From: a virus
DNA: 64,000 bases
Virus record (IMG/VR): IMGVR_UViG_3300017991_000001
Coordinates: 124,001 to 188,000 of that record
Direction: 5' to 3' (one strand)
A program made the translations under genes and the position numbers. The notes under the pieces were generated by a model that worked only from the letters and a program-made list of their open reading frames with translations, had not been told where the DNA came from and searched no databases. This document shows, in pieces, positions 51,208 to 58,558 of the stretch (the stretch's first letter is position 1; every line of letters starts with the position of its first letter).

Positions 51208-51678
51208 ATGGCCAGCACGAACTACACGGGACGGACGGTGGACCTGTTCATCTTCCAGGGGGCGCTGCCCGCCGGGGAGCAGCTGATCGAGACGGGCTTC
51301 GGCACTGCGGGCGAGGTCATCACCGGCATCCAGAAACTCGTGCAGTCGTTCACGACACTGTTCCTGACACGCATCGGCACCGTGAAGTACAACGCCTCGC
51401 TGGGCTCGGGTTTCATCGCGGCCATCCAACGCGGGCGCATCCGCGACGAGTCGGGCGCGCGCACGGAGTTCGCGCTGGCCGCCGAGGACGTGCGCAAGAT
51501 TCTGGCCGAAGATGCGGAGGCCAACAACCCGCCGGACGACGAGACGTATGCGGGCGCGGACCTGGAGAGTCTTGAATTAAACAGGGCTGAATCGTTGCTC
51601 GTGTTGAAGGTTCGCGTAAACTCCGTAGCGGGCGAGAGTCGTGAAGTTTTCCTCCCCGTGCCCCTGGCGATCAGGTAA
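51208..51678 (+). CDS. gp25-like baseplate wedge protein
   Basis: 156 residues, ATG 51208. Carries the compact fold of baseplate wedge initiator proteins: VDLFIFQG, ITGIQKLVQSFTTLFLTRIGTVKYNASLGSGFI, then helices and the strand end LLVLKVRVNSVAGESREVFLPVPLAI. The Q-x-x-x-x-L-T-x-x-G-x-x-x-x-x-x-x-x-G pattern is typical. It is directly upstream of the small membrane protein and the J-like gene. Forms the inner wedge. Confidence 0.65.
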   Translation: MASTNYTGRTVDLFIFQGALPAGEQLIETGFGTAGEVITGIQKLVQSFTTLFLTRIGTVKYNASLGSGFIAAIQRGRIRDESGARTEFALAAEDVRKILAEDAEANNPPDDETYAGADLESLELNRAESLLVLKVRVNSVAGESREVFLPVPLAIR

Positions 51679-51747
51679 AACGATCGCGCGGGCGCGTTAC
51701 CATCTCCTAAGGCCGGCTTCATAGCCCCCGGCCGGAAAGGAGACACG

Positions 51748-52017
51748 ATGGGAGAGAAAGAAAAGGACCCCTTGTGGTACAGGGTGTTCCTGAAACTGGC
51801 CATACTCGCGGCCATCGCGGCGTTCCTGTACGGTTTCGTGGACGGATGGGTGTCCGCACGGGCCGAACGGCGTGAGAAGGTCATGGAGAGGATCAGGGAG
51901 GAGAACGAGCTGCGGCGCATGGAGTCCGAGCTGATGCGTCCACGCATGGGGCAGCTTCCACCCCCGCCTCCGCCCGCGTCCCCTCCGCCCGACAAGAAGG
52001 ATCAGTGGATCTTCTAG
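51748..52017 (+). CDS. Small single-pass membrane protein with Pro-rich tail
   Basis: 89 residues, ATG 51748 behind AAAGGAGACACG. N-terminal basic and then one clear transmembrane segment (residues about 11-32: YRVFLKLAILAAIAAFLYGFVDGWV, shorter core LAILAAIAAFLYGF). A charged coiled coil (RREKVMERIREENELRRMESELM) and a Pro-rich C-terminus (PPPPPPASPPP) follow. The layout could suit a spanin-type or lysis-accessory protein, but neighbours are baseplate genes. A terminator follows it. Confidence 0.55.
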   Translation: MGEKEKDPLWYRVFLKLAILAAIAAFLYGFVDGWVSARAERREKVMERIREENELRRMESELMRPRMGQLPPPPPPASPPPDKKDQWIF

Positions 52018-52040
52018 GCCCGAGAGGGCTGGGCCCGGAA

Positions 52041-52060
52041 GGGCGCCCCCGGGCGCTTTT
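52041..52060 (+). terminator. Rho-independent terminator
   Basis: A GC stem (GCGCCC / GGGCGC, tight loop) immediately followed by TTTT, 24 bases after the stop of the small membrane protein. Separates that unit from the J-like gene at 52082. Confidence 0.6.
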
Positions 52061-52081
52061 CCATAGCTATCAGGCAGAGCC

Positions 52082-53731
52082 ATGTCCAGCGACTTGACAA
52101 TCAACGACCTCGATTCGGACGACGTCCAACAGGCGGAAGGCTTCCTGGTGGACTTCCTGGCCACGGAGTACCCGAGCCTGGACCTGACGGCCGGCAAGGT
52201 TCTGCGTGATCTTCTGATCCGCCCGAACGCGATCTTCCACTCGCTCAACCAGGAGGACATCGACCGGCTGCGCAGGTCCATGAGCCTAAAAGCCATCGAG
52301 GAGGACCCCACCCTGGCCGACGACGACATCGTCGACGGGGTGCTCTCCAACTACCGCGTGGAGCGCGGCGAGGGCACCAAGGCCGAGGGGCAGGTCACCA
52401 TCATCGTCGCCACGTTCACGACGACCACCGTCAGCGTGGGCACGGTCTTCACGGCCAACGGCGTCAACTTCGTCACCACCCAGACCTACAGCGGCGTGAC
52501 GACGGCCGACGCCGTGGTCTCGGACCAGCAGAAGGAGATCCAGCCCAGGAGCGACGGCACGTACGGTTTCACGATCCCCGTGGAGGCCGAGGAGGTGGGC
52601 GCCGTGGAGGTGCGGCGCAGCACGCGCTTCGCCGTGGTGCCCGAACCGGCGGGCCTGGTGGACGCCGTCGCGGCGGAGGACTTCTCGGGCGGCTCGGACA
52701 CCGAGACCAACTCGGAGCTGATCGAGCGGTTCAAACTGGGGATCTCCCCGTCCACGTTCGCCGGCCGCGTGCACATCCAGTCGCTGCTGCGGGAGGAGGT
52801 CCCGAACCTGCAGGCCAGTTCCATCACCGGCTTCGGCGACCCCGAGATGCTGCGGGACCGCCACAACATCTTCGCCGTGTCGCAGGGCGGCAAGGCCGAC
52901 ATCTGGGCCCGGACGGGCACGCTGCCCACCACCCGCACGCTGACCAAGACGGCCACCCTGATCGACGCGGACAGCAAGACGTGGCAGGTTTCGATCCTGC
53001 GGGACGACGCGCCGGGCTTCTACACCGTGCCGTTCATCCTCCCGGAAGGGGCCGGCACGGACGAGAACACCTTTGAGATCACCGCGGAGACGCGGGGGAT
53101 GGACCTGACCGCCGAGACGGGGGCGTTCGTGCCGGACGTGGACGACCTCGTCGAGGGCGGCTACTCGCGGTACCAGACGGCGGTGCTGCAGTTCGTCGAC
53201 CCGGACACGGACACCTCGGGCCTGACCGAGCACGAGTCCACCCAGACGGTCCAGGTGGGCGTGCTGGCGTTGCCCGACATCGACACGCTGCAGGCCCTGT
53301 CCAACGACCGGGACCGCCGCAACCCGCAGGCCGACTACCTGGTCAAGGCGCCGGTGCCGGCCTTCGTGGCGATCACGCTGACGGTCCAGTACAAGACCGA
53401 CACCGAGGCGCCGGACGCCGACGCGATCAAGGAGTCGATCGCCGGCCGGGTCAACGACCTGGGCTTCGAGGTGGGCAAGCTGCCCTCCAGCATGGTCTAC
53501 GACGCCGTACACAATGCCACTTCCGAGCTGGACGCGCTGGTGGTCGCGCCCATCGACATGTTCTGCCAGATCCGCAGGCCCGACGGGACCGTCGTCTCCA
53601 TCCGCGACGGGAACGAGATCAGGATTCCCGACGAGCCGGAGCTGGGCGTGACCTCCCGCACGACGATGTTCTACGTGGACGTGAGCGACATTGACGTGAC
53701 CGTCGAACCGCTGCCGGTGCTGCCGGCGTGA
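52082..53731 (+). CDS. Baseplate J/gp6-like protein
   Basis: 549 residues, ATG 52082. N-terminal SDLTINDLDSDDVQQAEGFLVDFLATEYPSLDLTAGKVLRDLLIRP with later EDDADFLxxx-type helices matches the N-terminus of baseplate J-like proteins. The central part has several beta stretches (GTVFTANGVNFVTTQTYSG, AVEVRRSTRFAVVPEPAGL). The end has QADYLVKAPVPAFVAITLTV and VNDLGFEVGKLPSSMVYDAV, typical of J-like C-terminal domains. A wedge ring component following gp25 in the usual order. Confidence 0.7.
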   Translation: MSSDLTINDLDSDDVQQAEGFLVDFLATEYPSLDLTAGKVLRDLLIRPNAIFHSLNQEDIDRLRRSMSLKAIEEDPTLADDDIVDGVLSNYRVERGEGTKAEGQVTIIVATFTTTTVSVGTVFTANGVNFVTTQTYSGVTTADAVVSDQQKEIQPRSDGTYGFTIPVEAEEVGAVEVRRSTRFAVVPEPAGLVDAVAAEDFSGGSDTETNSELIERFKLGISPSTFAGRVHIQSLLREEVPNLQASSITGFGDPEMLRDRHNIFAVSQGGKADIWARTGTLPTTRTLTKTATLIDADSKTWQVSILRDDAPGFYTVPFILPEGAGTDENTFEITAETRGMDLTAETGAFVPDVDDLVEGGYSRYQTAVLQFVDPDTDTSGLTEHESTQTVQVGVLALPDIDTLQALSNDRDRRNPQADYLVKAPVPAFVAITLTVQYKTDTEAPDADAIKESIAGRVNDLGFEVGKLPSSMVYDAVHNATSELDALVVAPIDMFCQIRRPDGTVVSIRDGNEIRIPDEPELGVTSRTTMFYVDVSDIDVTVEPLPVLPA

Positions 53732-53738
53732 GGATGCC

Positions 53739-54548
53739 ATGAACGCGAAAGCTTATCTCATCAAGCAGGCCGTCGAACCCATCGAGCTCCTCATGGGCGG
53801 CGGCACGTTGGGAGGTGGCTACCTGGCCGGCGAGTTGGCCGACGCGGGCGCGAACACGATGCTGAGCGACGTGGTGGCCCGTCAGATCGAGCGGTCCGCC
53901 GGCAAGATGTCGCCCAAGGAGCGGCGTGCCATACAAAAGGGCATTGGCGGGGTGAAGAAGGTACCCGTGCATGTCGTGGGCCCGAAAAAGCTTCACCACG
54001 GCAGCGAATACTTCGCGGCCGTGCCCGGCAAAAAGGGTATCGGCGAGGTGGTGATAACGAAACGCACGCCCGACTTCGTGTTGGCCCACGAGTTGGGGCA
54101 CGCGAAGGTAAAGCCTACGTTCTTCAGCAAACGGATGTCGCGGTTGGAAGGATTATCCGAACGCCACGGCAAGATGTTGGGCGGCGGGGCCGGCGCGCTG
54201 TGGGCGGCACTCAGTGCCGACCCGGAAGAGAGCGCGCTGCGCACGGGCGTGGAAAGCGGCCTCAAGGGCGCGCTGACCGGCGTGGCGTCGCACGCGCCCA
54301 TCCTCGCACACGAGGGGGCCGCATCGTTCCATGGCCTGCGCGGCATGGCTCGCGCGGGTGTGCCGTGGCGCAGCATGGCCCGTTCGGTACCCGGACTGGC
54401 CGCCCTGTTCGGCACGTACCTGGCTTCGGCCGCCCTACCTTCGGCGGGTGTCGCGGCCGGCGCGGGCCTGATCGCGCGCGAGGTCAAGAAGCGGCAGCTC
54501 AAGAGGGAGCTGCGCAAGGCTCGGCGGGAGGGCAAGCTTGGACGCTAA
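53739..54548 (+). CDS. Tagged membrane protein with HELGH metalloprotease motif (paralogue A)
   Basis: 269 residues, ATG 53739. Starts MNAKAYLIKQAVEPIELL (tag), followed by a Gly-rich hydrophobic stretch (MGGGTLGGGYLAGELADAGA). At residues 109-122, TPDFVLAHELGHAK holds the zinc motif HELGH (H117, E118, H121). A downstream third ligand is not certain. The C-terminal half has hydrophobic segments (GGGAGALWAALSA, TGVASHAPILAHEG, LAALFGTYLASAALPSAGVAAGAGLIA) and a basic tail. The protein at 55173 is a clear paralogue. A protease delivered into the host or acting in virion assembly is possible; activity not proven. Confidence 0.7.
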   Translation: MNAKAYLIKQAVEPIELLMGGGTLGGGYLAGELADAGANTMLSDVVARQIERSAGKMSPKERRAIQKGIGGVKKVPVHVVGPKKLHHGSEYFAAVPGKKGIGEVVITKRTPDFVLAHELGHAKVKPTFFSKRMSRLEGLSERHGKMLGGGAGALWAALSADPEESALRTGVESGLKGALTGVASHAPILAHEGAASFHGLRGMARAGVPWRSMARSVPGLAALFGTYLASAALPSAGVAAGAGLIAREVKKRQLKRELRKARREGKLGR

Positions 54549-55170
54549 AGCCTACCTGATCAAGCAGGCCACGACGGTCGGTCGCCTGGCACGCATCGCC
54601 AAGCGGCATGGCATACCACTGGTCGGCGACTGGCGCTACGCGGCCAAGCTGCTGGGTCGGCAGGCCACGCCCAAGGGCAAGGCGCATTACCGGCGCGCGG
54701 CCGGCCTGATCGAGCCGGGCGAACGAAAGATCCTGCGCCGCCTACAGGCGAAGACCAAGGACCCCTTGGCAGAGCTCGGCGTGCAGCGCCTGCCGGGGGA
54801 GCGCCGGCTCGGGGTCATGGGAGATCGTACCGGCTTGGAGGTGACTGAGGGTGCCGTGCGTACGGTTCATACACACCCGGAAGCAGTGGAAAAGGTATTG
54901 GGGGTGGACCTTCCGCCTTTCAGGAGGAACCGGCTGGGGCAGGTGTTCCCCTCGAGCGGGCTGGACTACCGTTACAAGAAGTTCATGCCCAAGACGATTA
55001 GGGAAGCCATAGCGGACCTAAAGAAGGGACCCTACTTCTTCAAGCACGACCTGGGTGATCTGGAAGATAACTTAGGACTGACCCACGCCATCCTGGACCC
55101 GAGCACGGGCGTGCAGTCGGTGATAAAAGGTGGTCGGGGTAAGCTGAGAAGGCTGTTCTTCAAGGAGTGA
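54538..55170 (+). CDS. Tagged protein with JAMM/MPN-like motif
   Basis: 210 residues beginning at TTG 54538, overlapping the end of the previous gene. Begins MDAKAYLIKQATTVGRLARIA (tag plus basic helix). TEGAVRTVHTHPEAVEKVL (H111, H113) and VFPSSGLDYRYK (S139 to D143) give the H-x-H-P...S-x-x-D pattern of JAMM/MPN metalloproteases; an upstream Glu is available. The flanking genes encode HELGH paralogues, so three protease-like proteins sit in a row. Substrate unknown. It could be an accessory protease or an effector. Confidence 0.6.
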   Translation: MDAKAYLIKQATTVGRLARIAKRHGIPLVGDWRYAAKLLGRQATPKGKAHYRRAAGLIEPGERKILRRLQAKTKDPLAELGVQRLPGERRLGVMGDRTGLEVTEGAVRTVHTHPEAVEKVLGVDLPPFRRNRLGQVFPSSGLDYRYKKFMPKTIREAIADLKKGPYFFKHDLGDLEDNLGLTHAILDPSTGVQSVIKGGRGKLRRLFFKE

Positions 55171-55172
55171 TG

Positions 55173-55937
55173 ATGAACCCGCGCGCGTACCTCTTGAAGA
55201 GGGCCAAGGACCTGGACGCGGATCTGTCCACGGCGGGCCAGCTCATGACCGGAAACGTGCTGGGTGGCATAGGGGGAGGCTTGGCTGCCGCCGGTTCAAC
55301 AGGTCTCCTGGCAAAGGTGCTCATGCCGGGGCTGGGCAGCCTGGCCGGGCCCGTTTCTTCATCGGAGCGCAAGCAGCTTCAAAAGGCCATGGGCGTCAAG
55401 AAGGTGCCCGTGAAGACGCTCAACCCTTTCAAGATGCCCGTGGAAGGGGAGCACTTCGACCCACAAGCAGGCAAGCGTGGAAAGGTGGTGATCTCCAAAC
55501 GTTCGCCGGATTACATCCTGGCGCACGAGCTGGGCCACGCGCAGGACCCCGCCTGGACCAGCCCGAGGATGATGAGGGTTTACGACATCGCAAGGGATGT
55601 AGGAATTCCATTGGGCAGTCTGGCCGGTTCCATCTGGGCCGCGCACGGCGCGGACCCGGAGGATAGCGTAGCCCGCACGGCAGTCGAGAGCGCGTTGAAA
55701 GGTGCCGCAGGTGGAACGGTCGGGTTCTCGCCCGTACTCGCCAGAGAGACGGTGGCATCCTTGCGGGGTTTCCAGGGGATGTACAACGCGGGCATGCCTT
55801 GGCATAGGATACTCCGGTCAGCGCCCGGTTTGGCAGTGGGCATCCTCACATACATAGCCACGGGGGCGCTACCCGCTGCCGGCGCGGCAGTGGGTACGGG
55901 CCTTGCCGCCAGAGAGCTGAAGAAAGAGGAAGACTAG
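55173..55937 (+). CDS. Tagged membrane protein with HELGH motif (paralogue B)
   Basis: 254 residues; ATG 55173 is chosen over 55170 because AAGGAG lies 5 bases before it. Begins MNPRAYLLKRAKDLDAD (tag), then a Gly/Ala-rich hydrophobic part (LGGIGGGLAAAGSTGLLAKVL). The zinc motif is SPDYILAHELGHAQD (H118, E119, H122). The layout, including the hydrophobic C-terminal segments (LAGSIWAAHGADPED, GLAVGILTYIATGALPAAG), matches paralogue A at 53739 in order and wording (KRSPDY/KRTPDF, ILAHELGHA/VLAHELGHA). The two arose by duplication with the JAMM-like gene between them. Confidence 0.7.
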   Translation: MNPRAYLLKRAKDLDADLSTAGQLMTGNVLGGIGGGLAAAGSTGLLAKVLMPGLGSLAGPVSSSERKQLQKAMGVKKVPVKTLNPFKMPVEGEHFDPQAGKRGKVVISKRSPDYILAHELGHAQDPAWTSPRMMRVYDIARDVGIPLGSLAGSIWAAHGADPEDSVARTAVESALKGAAGGTVGFSPVLARETVASLRGFQGMYNAGMPWHRILRSAPGLAVGILTYIATGALPAAGAAVGTGLAARELKKEED

Positions 55938-57562
55938 TGTCTGAGCTGCCGGGATACCCGGAGAACGACCTCAACAACGGACGTGACCTGCTGGTCATGC
56001 TGGGCAGCTTCTGGTCCGAGCTGTTCGGTGACCGGGACATCCTGCAAACCCACCTGCAATCCTCCGCCCACGAGCAGGCCCAGACGCACCTGAACTATCT
56101 CGAGGCCGTGGCCAACGTTTCCCGCTTCACCATCCCGGTCTTCCACCGCGAGGACTGGCACCTGCTGACCTTCAAGCAGAGCGAGGCCAACGCGACGGCG
56201 AGCACGTACCGGGAAGGCGACCTGGTCTACGGGGAGCAGCCCGGCACGGTGGCGGGACGCGACGCCGGCTTCGTGCAGACCTACGGCGGCACGGACCGCC
56301 CGGACCAGACGCGGGTGGTGCTGCCCGAGACCCTGGTCGACGCGCCCGTGACCCTCCAGAACCTGGTCATCGACCCCAGCCGCGTGTTGCTCAAGGACCT
56401 GGACTACGACATCGAGGAGCGCTACGGGAGCCGCGTGATGCGCTTCCGCGCCGACCCCTTCACGGACGACCTGATCCCGCGGCGCGACGTGGTGGATGAC
56501 GACGGCAACGTGGTGGACGTGGAGATCGCCCTGTGGATCTACGTCGGCGAGTTCGACCTGGAGTACGTCTACACCCAGTTCGGGTACGCCATCGGTCTGC
56601 AGCTGCCGTCCACCGAGTTCTACAAGCAGCTCCTCAACGCCATCTGGGACTCGCACGTGCTGGGCTTCTCAAGGGCCGGTATGGAGAGCTTCCTGTCCGC
56701 CGTGTCGGGCGCGCCGATCATACTGGGCGCGCGGGAGACGGTGGAGGTGATCCGCGACGAGGGTGACTCGACCCTGGTCGTGACCGATGCCAACGTTTAT
56801 CGCGTGCCGGCTGGTGGCAACGTACTGTTGTCGGTGGGAACCACCTACCTGGCCGGTACGACGGTATCGGACATCTTCCAGATCAGGGAGCTGTCGGGTC
56901 ACAGCCCGAGCTACGACCTGCTACCGGCCATGGCGTTCAGCAAGAGCCTGCTCAGCGGGCAGTTCATCTCCGAGCTGTTCATGGAGGACAAGCTCGCCGA
57001 GCTGTCGTACGAGGGGCTCGACGAGGACGGCAAGGCCATCGTGACCTTCGAGGTGTCCGGCTTCCCCAGCGACGTGGAAGCGTTCTGGGATGCGGTGCAC
57101 GAGCGCGGCAAGGCGGATGGGCAGACGCTGGCCAACCTGCTAGACACGCGGGAGAATCCGGTGGGCGAGCCCGGCGAGAGTGACCTGCCGTCCACGGTGA
57201 ACCCGCTGGAGTTCATGCTGGATAACCTGTTGAAGAACAACCTCTTCCTGCTGCGCGTGAAGCCCGGGGCGTTCGATCCCGACGCTCCCGGCTTGAGCCT
57301 GTTCAGCCGGCTGCGCGAGATCATGCCGCCGCACACGACGTATATCGTGTTCATTGAGGTGACACCTGACGCGGAGAGCGTTGACTTATCTCAGGCTGGC
57401 GGAGAAGATGAACCTGGTGCGGAGGTTAGCGCCGGTATGTTCCACGGGTCAGGGCTGCTGCTGGACGAGCTGTACGAGGGTACATCGGCTCCCGCAGGCG
57501 ACGTGTTGACATACGATGAGGCGGTCGTGGCCGCGCGCCACGTTTCGTTCACCTGTCAATGA
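55937..57562 (+). CDS. Baseplate wedge-type structural protein
   Basis: 541 residues from GTG 55937 (TAGTG overlap). No tag. N-terminal helices (ENDLNNGRDLLVMLGSFWSELFGDRDILQTHL), then beta segments and repeated strand pairs (PVTLQNLVIDPSRVLLKDLDYDIEERYG). Later FEVSGFPSDVEAFWDAVHERGKADGQ and a C-terminal region with Glu/Gly/Asp. It lies between the tagged-protease block and a tagged membrane gene, but reads as a baseplate protein by its size and strand pattern. The name (gpI-like or gp53-like) is not certain. Confidence 0.5.
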   Translation: MSELPGYPENDLNNGRDLLVMLGSFWSELFGDRDILQTHLQSSAHEQAQTHLNYLEAVANVSRFTIPVFHREDWHLLTFKQSEANATASTYREGDLVYGEQPGTVAGRDAGFVQTYGGTDRPDQTRVVLPETLVDAPVTLQNLVIDPSRVLLKDLDYDIEERYGSRVMRFRADPFTDDLIPRRDVVDDDGNVVDVEIALWIYVGEFDLEYVYTQFGYAIGLQLPSTEFYKQLLNAIWDSHVLGFSRAGMESFLSAVSGAPIILGARETVEVIRDEGDSTLVVTDANVYRVPAGGNVLLSVGTTYLAGTTVSDIFQIRELSGHSPSYDLLPAMAFSKSLLSGQFISELFMEDKLAELSYEGLDEDGKAIVTFEVSGFPSDVEAFWDAVHERGKADGQTLANLLDTRENPVGEPGESDLPSTVNPLEFMLDNLLKNNLFLLRVKPGAFDPDAPGLSLFSRLREIMPPHTTYIVFIEVTPDAESVDLSQAGGEDEPGAEVSAGMFHGSGLLLDELYEGTSAPAGDVLTYDEAVVAARHVSFTCQ

Positions 57563-57569
57563 GGTGGCC

Positions 57570-57938
57570 ATGAATCATCGGGCTTTCCTGCTTAAAGAGG
57601 CTGTGCAGAAGCGGTCCTACAGTCTGCTTCTGGGCCCTGTCGGCGGTGGTGCCGTGGGGGGCACCATGGCCGCACGGAACATCGATCCCGAGCACAAGGA
57701 ACGCATCAAGAAGATCCTGTACGGCGTGATGTACGGCACCGGCGGCGGCCTGATAGGAGGGGTGGGCGGACAGCTGGCCGGCGGCGCGGTGGGCGGTTTC
57801 GGTGGCAAGCACATCGGCAGGTTGGGGGGTATGGGGAGAGTCGGCGGAGCGGCCGGCATGACCCTCGGGGCGCTGCTGGGGGCCTTCGGAGGCATGGCTG
57901 CGGGCGGGCGCCTGGGCGGCATTAAAGCATCGGAATAG
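57570..57938 (+). CDS. Tagged small glycine-zipper membrane protein
   Basis: 122 residues, ATG 57570 behind TGAGGTGGCC. Begins MNHRAFLLKEAVQKRS (tag), then mostly Gly and small hydrophobics: LLLGPVGGGAVGGTMAAR, GVMYGTGGGLIGGVGGQLAGGAVGGFGG and GGAAGMTLGALLGAFGGMAAGG. Three glycine-zipper hairpins suggest insertion into the host envelope or packing as a pore. The next gene starts 5 bases after its stop. Confidence 0.65.
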   Translation: MNHRAFLLKEAVQKRSYSLLLGPVGGGAVGGTMAARNIDPEHKERIKKILYGVMYGTGGGLIGGVGGQLAGGAVGGFGGKHIGRLGGMGRVGGAAGMTLGALLGAFGGMAAGGRLGGIKASE

Positions 57939-57942
57939 CGTC

Positions 57943-58548
57943 ATGAATGATCTGAAAAAGATGATGGAGACGTACGAGCCGGGGCGGAAGATGTGGGGCG
58001 ACATCAGGATCTTCCTGTTCGACCCCGTCACGAAACGGATCAAGCGCCTGATCCGCAGGCGCAACCTGATCCTGTACAGCGGCGCGGACGTCCTGGCGCT
58101 GATGGCTTCGGGCGCGCCCGGCTTCCACGTCGCCACGATGTACATGGAGTACGAGAACCTGGCCGACCCCGGCGACACGCCGTCGATCCCGTCGTACGAC
58201 CGCACGGGCGGCATCGCCTACTACAACGGCCTGTCCGCCTCCCCGAACAAGGACTTCCTGCGCATTCCGATCACGGTGTCCCCGAGCCTGTCCTCGTCCG
58301 ACGATGCCATCTACGACGGCAACGTGGTGACCTTCTTCGCCGTCTCGGAAGGCTTGGCAGGCTTCCACGGCAAACCGTTCGGGCCCTCATCGAACTCGGC
58401 GGTATACGGTGCGGGCCTGGTGGCCTCGCCCGACCCCAGCGATCAGACGCAGGACCGGGTGTTCGCCCGGACGTACACGGGCATCGGCAAGATCCTGAAG
58501 GAAACGGGTTTCGAGATCGGAATCACGTGGCAGTTGCGTTTCAATTGA
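57943..58548 (+). CDS. Tail fibre/baseplate-associated protein
   Basis: 201 residues, ATG 57943. Begins with a charged helix, then IRIFLFDPVTKRIKRLIRRRNLILYSGADVLALMASGA, with strong strands and a Gly/Ala junction, then a beta-rich body (FHVATMYMEYENLADP, GIAYYNGLSASPNKDFLRIPITVSPSLSSSD) ending in GFEIGITWQLRFN. The 'NLILYSGADVLALMASG' region resembles phage fibre-connector proteins that begin with a strand pair and an Asn-Leu turn. It precedes the main fibre gene and is likely a connector. Confidence 0.5.
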   Translation: MNDLKKMMETYEPGRKMWGDIRIFLFDPVTKRIKRLIRRRNLILYSGADVLALMASGAPGFHVATMYMEYENLADPGDTPSIPSYDRTGGIAYYNGLSASPNKDFLRIPITVSPSLSSSDDAIYDGNVVTFFAVSEGLAGFHGKPFGPSSNSAVYGAGLVASPDPSDQTQDRVFARTYTGIGKILKETGFEIGITWQLRFN

Positions 58549-58558
58549 GGTGGCGCCC

